DNA from: Rhodovulum robiginosum
Lineage (GTDB): Bacteria > Pseudomonadota > Alphaproteobacteria > Rhodobacterales > Rhodobacteraceae
Reading direction: 5' to 3'
Assembly: GCF_003944755.1 (NCBI RefSeq)
Contig: NZ_RWGU01000049.1
Coordinates: 1 to 64,000, forward strand
Length of the DNA: 64,000 nucleotides
Shown here: positions 17,670-27,164 of the stretch, one piece after another
Numbering within the stretch: position 1 is the stretch's first letter
Layout of the letters: each line of letters starts with the position of its first letter
The notes under the pieces: generated by a model
What the model was told of the DNA's origin: nothing
Database searches by the model: none
Seen by the model: the letters and a program-made list of their open reading frames with translations, nothing else
Translations under genes and position numbers: made by a program

Positions 17670-20498
17670 ATGGCAAAGAAGATGCTTATCGACGCCACCC
17701 ACGCGGAGGAATGCCGCGTTGTGGTGGTCGATGGAACCAAGGTCGAAGAGTTCGATTTCGAGGCGGCCAGCAAGCGACAGCTTGCCGGAAATATCTACCT
17801 CGCAAAGGTAACCCGGGTCGAGCCGTCGCTGCAGGCGGCCTTCGTCGATTACGGCGGCAATCGCCACGGGTTTCTGGCCTTTTCGGAAATCCACCCCGAT
17901 TACTACCAGATCCCGGTTGCCGACCGCGAGGCGCTGCTCGCCGAAGAGCGCGCCTATGCCGAGTCGTTGAACGATGACGAGGCGAAAGAGGCGCCGAAAC
18001 CGCGCCGCTCGCGCCGCTCGCGCAGCCGCTCCGACTCCAAGGCGGAAAAGACCCGCTCGGGCGACGCGGTGGAAACCCGCGATGTGAGCGCGGACATCCC
18101 CGGTATGGATGTCGTCGATCTGGGCGAAGACGCCGAGGCGACCGAGCCCGAAATCCTCGCCTCGCAGTTGGGCGACGTGCCCGCCGCGACGGACGTGCCG
18201 GCCGGCCCGCAAGGCGCCGCGCCCGAGGCGGCCGAGGCCGAAGCGCCCGCCGCCGCGGCGCCCGAGAGCGATGCCGGTGCCGCCGAGCCCGAGGCGCCTG
18301 CCGCCGAAGACCCGACCGCCGAGTCCGCCGCGCCCGAGACGCCCGTCGCGGACGACGAGGCTGGCAAGGCCGATGAGGGCCGTGGAGACGGCGACCAGGG
18401 CGACGACGACGAGGATGGCGAGGCGGCCATGCCCGACGCGGCCAGCCGCGATGACCAGATCGAGTCGGTGGGCGACGAGGATGTTTCGGACGACATCCGC
18501 CCGCGCAAGCCGCGCCCGCGCCGCTACAAGATCCAGGAAGTCGTCAAGGTCCGCCAGATCATGCTGGTGCAGGTGGTCAAGGAAGAGCGCGGCAACAAGG
18601 GCGCCGCGCTGACCACTTACCTCAGCCTTGCGGGCCGCTACTGCGTGCTGATGCCCAACACCGCCCGCGGCGGCGGCATTTCCCGCAAGATCACCAACGC
18701 GACCGACCGCAAGAAGCTCAAGCAGATCGCGGGCGAGCTGGACGTGCCCGAAGGGGCGGGTCTGATTATCCGCACCGCGGGGGCCAACCGCACCAAGGCC
18801 GAGATCAAGCGCGACTACGAATACCTTCAGCGGATGTGGGAGCAGATCCGCGAGCTGACGCTGAAATCCATCGCGCCGGCGCCGATCTACGAAGAGGGCG
18901 ACCTGATCAAGCGTTCGATCCGCGACCTCTACAACCGCGAGATCGACGAGGTGCTGGTCGAGGGCGAGGCCGGCTATCGCGTGGCCAAGGACTTCATGAA
19001 GATGATCATGCCGTCCCACGCCAAGAACGTGAAGCACTACCACGACCCGATGCCGCTGCTCGCGCGGTTCCAGGTGGAAAGCTACCTGTCGTCGATGTTC
19101 AACCCCACGGTCCAGCTCCGCTCGGGCGGGTATATCGTGATCGGGGTCACCGAGGCGCTGGTCGCCATCGACGTCAACTCGGGGCGGGCCACCAAGGAGG
19201 GCTCGATCGAGGAGACCGCGCTCAAGACCAACCTTGAGGCCGCCGAAGAGGTGGCGCGCCAGTTGCGCCTGCGCGACCTTGCCGGGCTGATCGTGATCGA
19301 TTTCATCGACATGGACGAGCGCAAGAACAATGCCGCCGTCGAAAAGCGCCTGAAGGACAAGCTGAAGACCGATCGCGCCCGCATCCAGCTGGGCCGCATC
19401 TCCGGCTTTGGTCTGCTCGAGATGAGCCGCCAGCGTCTGCGCCCCGGCATGATCGAGGCCACGACCCAGCCTTGCCCGCATTGCCACGGGACCGGCCTGA
19501 TCCGTTCCGACGACAACCTCGCGCTGTCGATCCTGCGCCAGATCGAGGAAGAGGGCGTGCGCGGCCGGTCGAAAGAGGTGCTGATCAAGGCGCCCGTGGG
19601 CATCGTCAACTTCCTGATGAACCAGAAGCGCGAGCATGTCGCGCAGATCGAGGCGCGGTATGGGCTGTCGGTGCGGATCGAGGCCGACTCGTTCCTGATC
19701 TCGCCCGATTACGCCATCGAACGCTTCAAGACCGCGACGCGCGCGGTGCCCGAGGTGGCCGTGCAGGTGATCTCGGTCGATACCTCCGATCTGCAAGAGG
19801 CCGAGGCCGTCGAGGTTGCCGAGGTCGTCCCGGCGGTCGAGGACACCCCCGAAGAGCCGCGCGGTGACGACGGGCAGAGCCCGTCGAAAAAGCGCCGGCG
19901 CCGGCGCCGCAAGAAGAAACCCAACGGCAATGGCGAGCAGCCCGCGCCGCAAGAGGCAGGGTCGGAGTCGACCGAGGCCGAGGCCCCCGCAGAGGCCGGT
20001 GCCGAGAGCGAGGCGGCGCAGCCCTCCGAGGACAAGCCGAAACGCTCGCGCAGCCGCGGCGGCCGCTCGCGCAACCGCAGGTCCAGGTCCGACGAGGCCC
20101 CGTCAGAGGCCGAGGCGACACCCGTCGAGGCCGCTCCGGCCGAGTCGAGCCTTGAGCCCGAAGCGCCTGCGCCTGTCGCGGAGGCCGAACAGGTGACGGA
20201 TATGCCGGCGCCCGACGCCGCGCCCGAACCGGCAACGGCCGCCCAAGCGCCCGAACCGGCACCTGTCGCGCAGCACGACGCCCCGGCGCCCGTGGCGCAG
20301 GAGGAAGAGCAGCTTCAGGCCGCGCATGCGCCGGAACCTGCGCCTGACGCCCAAGAGGGCCAATCGGCACCGGCAGAGGCGCCGCAGCCCGAGCCGCAGC
20401 CCGAGCCCAGCCTTGAGACGGAATTCGCCGGAGAGCCGTCCGACGAGGACGACTCGCAAAAACCCAAGAAGCGCGGCTGGTGGGCGCTGAGCCGATAG
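17670..20498 (+). CDS. rne: Ribonuclease E/G family endoribonuclease
   Basis: RNase E makes the initial cuts in mRNA decay and matures rRNA and tRNA. The 942-residue protein starts MAKKMLIDATH. The S1 RNA-binding domain begins at the N-terminus, is interrupted by a Glu/Ala/Pro-rich insertion (about residues 98-283), and resumes at RYKIQEVVKVRQIMLVQV. The DNase I-like catalytic domain includes VAIDVNSG and VIDFIDMD; the Zn-link is CPHCHGTG near residue 601. The C-terminal 220 residues are a charged, Pro/Ala-rich scaffold for degradosome partners. The split S1 is typical of alphaproteobacteria. ATG 17655 is a less likely start. Confidence 0.96.
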   Translation: MAKKMLIDATHAEECRVVVVDGTKVEEFDFEAASKRQLAGNIYLAKVTRVEPSLQAAFVDYGGNRHGFLAFSEIHPDYYQIPVADREALLAEERAYAESLNDDEAKEAPKPRRSRRSRSRSDSKAEKTRSGDAVETRDVSADIPGMDVVDLGEDAEATEPEILASQLGDVPAATDVPAGPQGAAPEAAEAEAPAAAAPESDAGAAEPEAPAAEDPTAESAAPETPVADDEAGKADEGRGDGDQGDDDEDGEAAMPDAASRDDQIESVGDEDVSDDIRPRKPRPRRYKIQEVVKVRQIMLVQVVKEERGNKGAALTTYLSLAGRYCVLMPNTARGGGISRKITNATDRKKLKQIAGELDVPEGAGLIIRTAGANRTKAEIKRDYEYLQRMWEQIRELTLKSIAPAPIYEEGDLIKRSIRDLYNREIDEVLVEGEAGYRVAKDFMKMIMPSHAKNVKHYHDPMPLLARFQVESYLSSMFNPTVQLRSGGYIVIGVTEALVAIDVNSGRATKEGSIEETALKTNLEAAEEVARQLRLRDLAGLIVIDFIDMDERKNNAAVEKRLKDKLKTDRARIQLGRISGFGLLEMSRQRLRPGMIEATTQPCPHCHGTGLIRSDDNLALSILRQIEEEGVRGRSKEVLIKAPVGIVNFLMNQKREHVAQIEARYGLSVRIEADSFLISPDYAIERFKTATRAVPEVAVQVISVDTSDLQEAEAVEVAEVVPAVEDTPEEPRGDDGQSPSKKRRRRRRKKKPNGNGEQPAPQEAGSESTEAEAPAEAGAESEAAQPSEDKPKRSRSRGGRSRNRRSRSDEAPSEAEATPVEAAPAESSLEPEAPAPVAEAEQVTDMPAPDAAPEPATAAQAPEPAPVAQHDAPAPVAQEEEQLQAAHAPEPAPDAQEGQSAPAEAPQPEPQPEPSLETEFAGEPSDEDDSQKPKKRGWWALSR

Positions 20499-20504
20499 GC
20501 CCTC

Positions 20505-20732
20505 TCAGCCCCGGCGGATGACGAAGACAGCGACGCCGTCGGCCATGTCCTGCGCCAGCAGGGCATGGCCCGCCTCGGCGCAGAAATGGGGCAGGTCGAT
20601 CTCGGCCATCGGGTCGTCGGCCCACAGCCGCAGAACGGCCCCCGGCGCCATCTCAGCCAGCGCCTTTCGTGCCTTCAGCACCGGCAGCGGGCAGCGCAGC
20701 CCCCGCGCATCGATCAGCCGTTCCTCGTCCAT
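20505..20732 (-). CDS. TusA/SirA-like sulfur carrier
   Basis: The 75-residue protein has the TusA fold signature: DARGLRCPLPVLKARKAL, with Cys near residue 14 in the CPxP motif, and a C-terminal VAVFVIRRG strand. Such proteins carry persulfide sulfur for tRNA thiolation, molybdopterin or sulfur oxidation. It converges on rne with a six-base gap. Being a single orphan copy here, its delivery target is unclear. Confidence 0.92.
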   Translation of the reverse strand: MDEERLIDARGLRCPLPVLKARKALAEMAPGAVLRLWADDPMAEIDLPHFCAEAGHALLAQDMADGVAVFVIRRG

Positions 20733-20840
20733 CGTCGCGGGGTTTAGGGCCGCCGCGGCACCCTGTCCACGGCTTTGTGACCCGTTGCGGCGTGACGGCG
20801 CCCGGCAACTTGGCTATCCCCGACGCGAAGAGGAGAGGCG

Positions 20841-21593
20841 ATGTTCGGAATCGAGCTGATCGACGCGGGGCTTGCCCCGGCCATGCTGGTGGCGCTGCTG
20901 GCGGGGCTCTTGAGCTTTCTCTCGCCTTGCGTCCTGCCCATCGTGCCGCCCTACCTGGCCTATATGGGCGGCATCACCATGGGCGAGCTGACCACTGCCC
21001 AAACTGCGCGGCGCCGGGCCTTCGTCTCGGCGCTGTTCTTCGTGCTGGGGCTGTCGACGGTGTTCCTGCTGCTGGGGTTCACCGCCTCGGCCTTCGGCGC
21101 GTTCTTTCTGAAAAATCAGGAGCTTTTTGCAAGGATCTCTGGCGTGGTGGTCATCGTCTTCGGCCTGCACTTCCTGCATGTCTTCCGCATCCCGGTGCTC
21201 GACCGCGAGGCGCGGCTCGATGCGGGCGACCGGGGCGGGTCGGCGCTGGGGGCCTACCTTTTGGGCCTCGCCTTCGCCTTCGGCTGGACCCCCTGCATCG
21301 GCCCGCAACTGGGGGCCATCCTGTCGCTGGCGGCGTCGGAGGCCAATGTCACGCGCGGCACGCTGCTCTTGGCGGTCTATGCCGCAGGGCTGGGCATCCC
21401 GTTCCTGCTGGCGGCGCTCTTCATCCAGCGCGCGATGGGCGTGATGGGCCGGCTGAAGCGCCACATGGGCCTGATCGAAAAGGCGATGGGCGCGCTTCTC
21501 ATCCTTGTCGGTCTTGCGCTTCTGACCGGGGCATTCAGTGCGTTCAGCTATTGGCTGCTTGAGACATTTCCGTCACTGGCCACGCTGGGCTAG
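20841..21593 (+). CDS. ccdA: CcdA thiol-disulfide transporter for cytochrome c biogenesis
   Basis: CcdA moves reducing equivalents from thioredoxin across the inner membrane to keep apocytochrome c thiols reduced. The 250-residue protein has six predicted membrane helices. The two redox Cys sit in LSPCVLPIVPPYL near residue 33 and GWTPCIGPQLG near 154. GAGGAGAGG precedes the ATG. Confidence 0.94.
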   Translation: MFGIELIDAGLAPAMLVALLAGLLSFLSPCVLPIVPPYLAYMGGITMGELTTAQTARRRAFVSALFFVLGLSTVFLLLGFTASAFGAFFLKNQELFARISGVVVIVFGLHFLHVFRIPVLDREARLDAGDRGGSALGAYLLGLAFAFGWTPCIGPQLGAILSLAASEANVTRGTLLLAVYAAGLGIPFLLAALFIQRAMGVMGRLKRHMGLIEKAMGALLILVGLALLTGAFSAFSYWLLETFPSLATLG

Positions 21594-21632
21594 GCCGCAT
21601 AGGCTCGCCCCCGGCGAGGCTGAGGGGCGCGG

Positions 21633-22841
21633 ATGGGCGAGACCACGACAGGGCAGGTGCGCAGGCGGCGGGTGTTTTACATCCCCGGCTACGACCCGTT
21701 CCCGCCGCGCCGCTACCGCGAGCTTTACCGAAAGGAATCCGCAGCCCAGGCGGCCCTCTCGGGTTATGATATCGCGCTGGGGCCGAAGGCCCTCGGCGGG
21801 CCCTTCGGCTGGCACGTGACGGCGCGGATGGACGGCGCCGAGGTCGAGACCGATATCGAGGTGCTGGTCTGGGCCGACCTGGTACGCAATTCGATGGGCC
21901 AGTCCATCGCCGCCACCTATTGGCAGCTTGCCCGCACCGCCTGGGCCTATATCGGCTCGGGCGCGATCTGGCGGCTGGCGCGGCTCAGGAAAGGGCCGAC
22001 CATCGCGGCCTTTTACCCGATCGGCGCGCTGCTGTTGCAGCTCTTTGTGGCGCTAATGGTGGCGCGGGGGCTGGGGGCGGCCCTGGCACTGACCGGGCTG
22101 CCCTATCTGGGCTGGCTGGGGCTGGCTGCCGTCTGGCCGTTGCTGGCCTGGTTCCGCGCCCGCGACGGCAAGATCTATGCCTATTACCTGATGCACGACT
22201 ACGCCCACACGGCGCAGGCAAGCGGGGCCTACCCGGCCGACCTGGAGGCCCGCCTGGCGCGGTTCGCCGACACCATCGCCGCGGCGCTGGAGGGCGAGGC
22301 CGACGAGGTGCTGGTGGTCGGCCATTCCTCGGGCGCGCATCTGGGCGTGTCGGTGCTGGCCGACCTCATCCGCGCGGGCCGGGTGCCCGGGGCGCGGCTG
22401 TCCTTTCTCACGCTGGGGCAGGTGGTGCCGATGGTCAGCTTTCTGCCGCGCGCCGGGCGGCTGAGGGCGGATCTGAGGCTGATGGCCGGGCAGGACCGCA
22501 TCCCATGGGTCGACGTGACCGCGCCGGGCGACGGCTGCGCCTTTGCGCTGTGCGATCCGGCTGCGGTGTCGGGCGTGGCGCCGGAGGGCCGGCGCTGGCC
22601 GCTGGTGATCTCGGCGGCCTTTACGCAGACATTGTCGCCCGCGCGCTGGCGCGAACTGCGGTGGCGCTTTTTCCGGCTGCATTTCCAGTATCTCTGCGCC
22701 TTCGACCGGCCCGGCGATTACGACTATTTCCGCATCACCGCCGGGCCCCTGACGCTGGGCGCGCGTTATGCCGGGCGCAAACCCTCGGCCAGCCGGATCG
22801 AAACCCCGCTCAACCGCTACACCGACACGGAGCCCCGCTGA
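21633..22841 (+). CDS. Membrane alpha/beta-hydrolase-like protein of unknown substrate
   Basis: The 402-residue product has a lipase-like nucleophile elbow, VVGHSSGAHLG near residue 230, and an N-terminal VFYIPGYDPFPPRRYRELY that resembles the oxyanion strand. Two hydrophobic segments (about residues 127-150 and 153-175) suggest membrane anchoring. The stop codon abuts the ATG of the P450 gene, so the two are co-translated. The pairing suggests joint action on a lipid or ester substrate. GAGGGG lies before the ATG. Confidence 0.75.
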   Translation: MGETTTGQVRRRRVFYIPGYDPFPPRRYRELYRKESAAQAALSGYDIALGPKALGGPFGWHVTARMDGAEVETDIEVLVWADLVRNSMGQSIAATYWQLARTAWAYIGSGAIWRLARLRKGPTIAAFYPIGALLLQLFVALMVARGLGAALALTGLPYLGWLGLAAVWPLLAWFRARDGKIYAYYLMHDYAHTAQASGAYPADLEARLARFADTIAAALEGEADEVLVVGHSSGAHLGVSVLADLIRAGRVPGARLSFLTLGQVVPMVSFLPRAGRLRADLRLMAGQDRIPWVDVTAPGDGCAFALCDPAAVSGVAPEGRRWPLVISAAFTQTLSPARWRELRWRFFRLHFQYLCAFDRPGDYDYFRITAGPLTLGARYAGRKPSASRIETPLNRYTDTEPR

Positions 22842-24185
22842 ATGCACCCTCCCAAGCCTGCTGCCCGCCCCGAGCGCGTGTCGCTATTGCGTTATCTGCG
22901 GCTGTTCCGGCAGGACATCCTGTCGGCCCAGCCCGCCAAGCTTTACCGCGCCAAGATGGCCGAGTTCCGCACGCCGTTCTTCCGGTCGTATCTCGTCAAC
23001 CAGCCCGATCTGGTGCGCGAGGTGCTGCAGGCCCGGCCGATGGCGTTTCCGAAATCCGACCGGATCGGCGCGGGGCTGCGCCCGCTTCTGGGCAATTCGG
23101 TCTTCCTGACCAACGGCGAGAAATGGCTGCGCCAGCGTCGCATCATCGACCCGGCCTTCGAAGGCGGGCGGCTGCGCGACACGTTTCCGGCGATGGTCGC
23201 GGCAGGCCGCGCGGCGGTGGGCCGTCTGGGCGAGGGCGAGATCGAAATCGAGGCCATCACCAGCCATGCCGCGGCCGACGTGATCTTTCGCACGCTGTTT
23301 TCCCTGCCGATCGAGGATGAAACCGCCAGCGCGGTATTCCACGAATTCCGCGACTACCAGCGCAGCCAACCGATCCTGAACCTTGCGGCCTTCGTGCCGG
23401 GGCCGGCCTGGATGCCGCGACTGCACCGCGCGCGGACGCGCGCCACGGCGCGGGCGATACGCGGGCTGATCGCGGGGCTGACCGAGGCCCGGCAGGCCGA
23501 TATCGCCGCGGGCACCGCGCCCAACGACCTTGCGACCAAGATCATGACCACGCGCGACCCCGAGACCGGAGAGACCTTCGATGCGGCCGAAATGGTCGAC
23601 CAGGTGGCGATCTTCTTCCTGGCCGGGCACGAAACCTCGGCCTCGGCTATGGCCTGGGCGCTCTACCTTCTGGCGCGTGAGCCCGAGGTGCAGGAGCGGG
23701 TCGCGGCAGAGGTGGCGGAGTTCCCAGAAAACCCATCGTTTTCAGACCTCTCAAGGCTAAAGCTAACCCGCGACGTGTTCCGCGAGGCGCTCAGGCTCTA
23801 CCCGCCGGTGCCGATGATGGTGCGCGAGACGACGCGGCCCGAACGCTTCCGCGACCGCGACCTGCCGAAGGGCGCGCAGGTGGTGATCAGCCCGTGGCAC
23901 CTGCACCGGCACGAGCGGATATGGGAGCGCCCCGACGAATTCGACCCCGACCGCTACGCGACCGAGAACGGAAAGGCGGGGCTGCGCGAGGCCTATATCC
24001 CGTTCTCGGCGGGTCCGCGGGTCTGTACCGGGGCGGGCTTTGCGATGGCCGAGGGGCCGCTCTTGCTGGCGATGCTTGTCAGGGCGTTCCGCTTCGCGCC
24101 CGTGGCGGGGCGCGACCCGGTGCCGGTGGCACATCTGACCGTGCGGGCGAAAGACGGGATCTGGTTGACCTTGGCACGACGTTAA
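22842..24185 (+). CDS. Cytochrome P450
   Basis: The 447-residue protein has all P450 landmarks: the I-helix oxygen-binding motif AGHETSASAM near residue 265, the ExxR motif in FREALRLYPPVP, and the heme Cys loop FSAGPRVCTGAGFA near residue 390. No membrane anchor or fused reductase is present, so it depends on separate redox partners. It directly follows the hydrolase gene with no gap. Substrate is unknown. Confidence 0.95.
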   Translation: MHPPKPAARPERVSLLRYLRLFRQDILSAQPAKLYRAKMAEFRTPFFRSYLVNQPDLVREVLQARPMAFPKSDRIGAGLRPLLGNSVFLTNGEKWLRQRRIIDPAFEGGRLRDTFPAMVAAGRAAVGRLGEGEIEIEAITSHAAADVIFRTLFSLPIEDETASAVFHEFRDYQRSQPILNLAAFVPGPAWMPRLHRARTRATARAIRGLIAGLTEARQADIAAGTAPNDLATKIMTTRDPETGETFDAAEMVDQVAIFFLAGHETSASAMAWALYLLAREPEVQERVAAEVAEFPENPSFSDLSRLKLTRDVFREALRLYPPVPMMVRETTRPERFRDRDLPKGAQVVISPWHLHRHERIWERPDEFDPDRYATENGKAGLREAYIPFSAGPRVCTGAGFAMAEGPLLLAMLVRAFRFAPVAGRDPVPVAHLTVRAKDGIWLTLARR

Positions 24186-24220
24186 GGCGCTGGCGCTCAA
24201 GAGTTTTCGGAAAACGCTTG

Positions 24221-24244
24221 GCAAAATCCCTCCGAAGGATTTGC
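24221..24244. repeat. Hairpin downstream of P450, possible bidirectional terminator
   Basis: GCAAAATCC and GGATTTGC pair with one bulged A around a seven-base loop, between the P450 stop and the end of the convergent RHH gene. Part of the sequence (TTTTGCCAAG on the reverse strand) recurs after other genes in the window. Confidence 0.35.
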
Positions 24245-24278
24245 GCCGCATAGGTGCCGCGCCATGGCTATCCCCGTC

Positions 24279-24494
24279 TTACCCCCGATAGTGCCGCAGC
24301 ACGTAGACCCGGATCGCCGAGGCGAGCCCGCTTTCCATCCCGCGGGCCTCGTCGATCTCGGCGGCGAGCGCGTTGATCGGCTTGCCCTCGCGCGCGGCGA
24401 TCTCGCGGAAGGCGTGCCAGAACTCTTCCTCCAGCGACACGCTGGTGCGGTGGCCGCGCAGCGTGAGCGAGCGCTTGACCGGCCGGCCGCTCAC
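24279..24494 (-). CDS. Ribbon-helix-helix domain protein
   Basis: The 71-residue product reads RTSVSLEEEFWHAFREIAAREG, matching the RHH_4-like ribbon-helix-helix fold seen in Rhodobacteraceae. The GTG start overlaps the stop of the DUF4169 gene as GTGA, so the two are translated together. It is probably a small DNA-binding or antitoxin-like protein, but no toxin gene is next to it. The short length makes function uncertain. Confidence 0.82.
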   Translation of the reverse strand: MSGRPVKRSLTLRGHRTSVSLEEEFWHAFREIAAREGKPINALAAEIDEARGMESGLASAIRVYVLRHYRG

Positions 24495-24676
24495 TCGTCG
24501 TCGAACCGCGCCTGGTCGAGGTGGCGCTTGGCCTTTTCGGCCTGCGTCGCCTCGAGCAGCCGCTGCGCCTTGGTGCGCCCGAAGCGGGCTGCGTTCTCGT
24601 CTGCGCGGGCCTTTTTGGCGGCGCGCCCCGCCTCTTTGCGGGCCTTGTTGAGGTTGATCGGGCGGTCTGCGGACAT
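24491..24676 (-). CDS. DUF4169 family small basic protein
   Basis: The 61-residue protein begins MSADRPINLNKARKEAGRAAKKARADENAARFG. The NLNKARK and NAARFGRTKA motifs are DUF4169 hallmarks. It is highly charged and probably one long helix. Coupled by a GTGA overlap to the RHH gene, an arrangement common in this bacterial family. No function is established. Confidence 0.85.
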   Translation of the reverse strand: MSADRPINLNKARKEAGRAAKKARADENAARFGRTKAQRLLEATQAEKAKRHLDQARFDDE

Positions 24677-24769
24677 CGGGTTTCTCTTCGGATTTGGGGC
24701 GCGCCCCGGCCTCGTGACACCCTTTCACTACCCGCGTTGCGGGGGGCGGACAACAGGGGGGTAAGACCG

Positions 24770-25084
24770 ATGATGATTGCGCGTTGGCATATCCAGACCA
24801 GGTTCGGCCACAAGCAAGCCGCGATCGACCTGATCCAGGAATGGAAGACCGAGATCCGCGCGCAGACCGAACTGGACATGAGCGCGGCGCGGCTGGTGAC
24901 CGGCTCTGTCGGGGCGGCGGAGGCCGAGATCGAGGAAGACATCCCGATCGCCAGCCTGGCCGATCTGGATGTGTTCTTCGAGAAGATCGGGTCGGTCAAG
25001 CTCCATGCCGACTGGCGCAAGAAGATGAGCGGCTATGTCGTGTCCGGCTCGTCCTACTGGGAGGTGTTTCGCGTCATCGGCTGA
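24770..25084 (+). CDS. Conserved small protein, possible dimeric alpha-beta barrel
   Basis: The 104-residue product starts MMIARWHIQTRFGHKQAAIDLIQEWKTE. The alternating strand-helix pattern and aromatic C-terminus (SSYWEVFRVIG) resemble ferredoxin-like, dimeric alpha-beta barrel proteins. I do not recognise a named family. AGGGGGG upstream supports the ATG at 24770. It is followed by a strong inverted repeat and converges on fumC. Confidence 0.7.
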   Translation: MMIARWHIQTRFGHKQAAIDLIQEWKTEIRAQTELDMSAARLVTGSVGAAEAEIEEDIPIASLADLDVFFEKIGSVKLHADWRKKMSGYVVSGSSYWEVFRVIG

Positions 25085-25091
25085 TGTGAAA

Positions 25092-25118
25092 CGCCCCGCC
25101 ACTGCAGGCGGCGGGGCG
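25092..25118. terminator. Bidirectional hairpin between convergent genes
   Basis: CGCCCCGCC and GGCGGGGCG form a perfect nine-base-pair GC stem with a nine-base loop. It lies in the 40-base gap between the plus-strand small protein and the reverse-strand fumC stop. No T-tract is present on either side. Confidence 0.45.
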
Positions 25119-25124
25119 GAGCGG

Positions 25125-26519
25125 TCAGTCCGAGGGGCCGATCATCCGCTCGGGCCGCACGATGTCTTCGAATGTCGCGGCATCGACGAAGCCGAGGTTG
25201 ATCGCCTCTTCCTTCAGCGTGGTGCCGTTCTTATGCGCCGTCTTGGCAACCGTGGTGGCGTTGTCATAGCCGATCTTGGGGGCCAGCGCGGTGACCAGCA
25301 TCAGCGACTCGCGCATCAGCTTGTCGATCCGGTCGCGGTTGGCCTCGATGCCGGTGACGCAATTGTCGGTGAACGAGGCGGCCGCGTCGCCCAGAAGCTG
25401 CATGGATTGCAGCACGTTATAGGCCATCATCGGCTTGTAGACGTTCAGCTCGAAATGGCCCTGCGACCCGGCAAAGCCGACCGCCGCGTCGTTGCCCATC
25501 ACATGGGCGCAGACCTGCGTCAGGGCCTCGGCCTGGGTCGGGTTGACCTTGCCCGGCATGATCGAGCTGCCCGGCTCGTTCTCCGGCAGGATCAGCTCGC
25601 CCAGCCCGCAGCGCGGGCCCGAGCCCAACAGGCGGATATCGTTGGCGATCTTGAAGAGGCTCGCCGCAACGGTTTTCAATGCGCCCGACATCTCGACCAT
25701 CGCGTCATGGGCGGCCAGCGCCTCGAACTTGTTGGGCGCCGTGACGAAGGGCAGGCCGGTGATCTCGGCCATGTTGTCGGCCACCGTCTCGGCCCAGCCC
25801 TTTTTCGTGTTCAGCCCGGTGCCCACGGCGGTGCCGCCCTGCGCGAGCTCGTAGATGTGCCCAAGCGCGCCTTTGACCCGCTCGATGCCCATCGCCACCT
25901 GATGGGTGTAGCCCGAAAACTCCTGGCTCAGGGTCAGCGGCGTGGCGTCCTGGGTGTGGGTGCGGCCGATCTTGATGATGCCCTCGAACGCGCGCACCTT
26001 CGAGTCCAGCGCGAAATGCAGATGCGCAAGCCCCGGCAGCAGCACGTTATGGGCCGTCGTCGCGGTGGCGATATGCATCGCCGTCGGGAAGGTGTCGTTC
26101 GAGCTTTGGCCCATGTTGACATGGTCGTTGGGGTGGACCGGGTCCTTGGTGCCGATGGTGCCGCCCAGGATCTCGATCGCGCGGTTGGCGATCACCTCGT
26201 TGGCGTTCATGTTCGATTGCGTGCCCGATCCGGTCTGCCAGACGACCAGCGGGAAATTGTCGTCGAACTTGCCCGCGACAACCTCGCTTGCCGCCTGCAC
26301 GATGGCCCCGCCCAGCCGCGCGTCGAGATTGCCCGCATCCATGTTGGCCTGCGCGCAGGCCTGCTTGATGACGCCCAGCGCGTGCACGATGGCAAGCGGC
26401 TGCTTCTCCCAGCCGATGGGAAAGTTCATCACGCTGCGCTGGGTCTGGGCGCCCCAGTACTTGTCGGCGGGCACCTCCAGCGGGCCAAAGCTGTCGGTCT
26501 CGGTGCGGGTTGCGGTCAT
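25125..26519 (-). CDS. fumC: Class II fumarate hydratase
   Basis: FumC interconverts fumarate and malate in the TCA cycle without an iron-sulfur cluster. The 464-residue product contains the superfamily signature [13 protein letters not shown], the N-terminal [11 protein letters not shown], and [16 protein letters not shown]. The ATG at 26519 is preferred to one two codons earlier because GAGGAG then sits at the right distance. Confidence 0.98.
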   Translation of the reverse strand: MTATRTETDSFGPLEVPADKYWGAQTQRSVMNFPIGWEKQPLAIVHALGVIKQACAQANMDAGNLDARLGGAIVQAASEVVAGKFDDNFPLVVWQTGSGTQSNMNANEVIANRAIEILGGTIGTKDPVHPNDHVNMGQSSNDTFPTAMHIATATTAHNVLLPGLAHLHFALDSKVRAFEGIIKIGRTHTQDATPLTLSQEFSGYTHQVAMGIERVKGALGHIYELAQGGTAVGTGLNTKKGWAETVADNMAEITGLPFVTAPNKFEALAAHDAMVEMSGALKTVAASLFKIANDIRLLGSGPRCGLGELILPENEPGSSIMPGKVNPTQAEALTQVCAHVMGNDAAVGFAGSQGHFELNVYKPMMAYNVLQSMQLLGDAAASFTDNCVTGIEANRDRIDKLMRESLMLVTALAPKIGYDNATTVAKTAHKNGTTLKEEAINLGFVDAATFEDIVRPERMIGPSD

Positions 26520-26611
26520 CGGCATCTCCTCGCGTTGGCGTCGGCACGGGCTATAGGGCGCGCGCCTGCGCTTGGCAATCACGCCCTGTGTGCGCCGTGT
26601 GCGCGGCCGGG

Positions 26612-27079
26612 TTACTTGCGGAACTTGTCGAGGCTGACCACTTCGGCGTCCTGCACATGGGCCGTCTCGTCCTCCGGCGCCTCCTCGTCCGACGCCTCGT
26701 CGGCATCGTCGTCCTCGTCCTCGCTTTCCTGCGTCTCGAAGCGCAGGCCGAACTCCACCGAGGGGTCCACGAAGGTGCGGATCGCGTCGTAGGGGATATA
26801 AAGCGGCTCGGGACTGTCGCCGAAATTCAGCGTGACCGAAAACCCGTCATCGGTGACGTCGAGATTTTCGAACCAGTGCTGGATGACCACCGTCATCTCT
26901 TCGGGGTAGCGGGCATGCAGCCAATCGGCCAGCGCCACCTCGGGATGGGTGGTGTCGAAGGTGATGAAAAAATGATGCTCGCCCGGCAGGCCCTGCTCGG
27001 CGACATCGGCAAGCACCTGCTGGATAAGCCCGCGCATGGCGCGGTGCATCAGCTTGCCATAGTCGATCTGGCGCGACAT
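26612..27079 (-). CDS. sspB: SspB-type ClpXP adaptor
   Basis: The 155-residue protein matches alphaproteobacterial SspB, which binds ssrA-tagged peptides and delivers them to ClpXP. The dimeric binding domain covers about residues 1-110 ([45 protein letters not shown]). An acidic linker follows, and the C-terminal ClpX-binding tail is VVSLDKFRK. The tmRNA gene that makes these tags lies about 2 kb away, at 28981-29302. Confidence 0.93.
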   Translation of the reverse strand: MSRQIDYGKLMHRAMRGLIQQVLADVAEQGLPGEHHFFITFDTTHPEVALADWLHARYPEEMTVVIQHWFENLDVTDDGFSVTLNFGDSPEPLYIPYDAIRTFVDPSVEFGLRFETQESEDEDDDADEASDEEAPEDETAHVQDAEVVSLDKFRK

Positions 27080-27164
27080 GTGGGGGCGGTCCTCGTTCCC
27101 TTTAATTGAAGCCAGCATAGGGGATTCGGACTCGATTGAAAGGCCCGTCGCGCAAACTTCGCGC

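Noticed and set aside
17343-19952. 869-residue reverse-strand frame over rne
   Set aside because: Low-complexity antisense translation of the RNase E gene; no ribosome site or family motif.
24279-24676. DUF4169/RHH pair as toxin-antitoxin
   Set aside because: Neither protein resembles a toxin, and the pair is a common chromosomal arrangement in the family.
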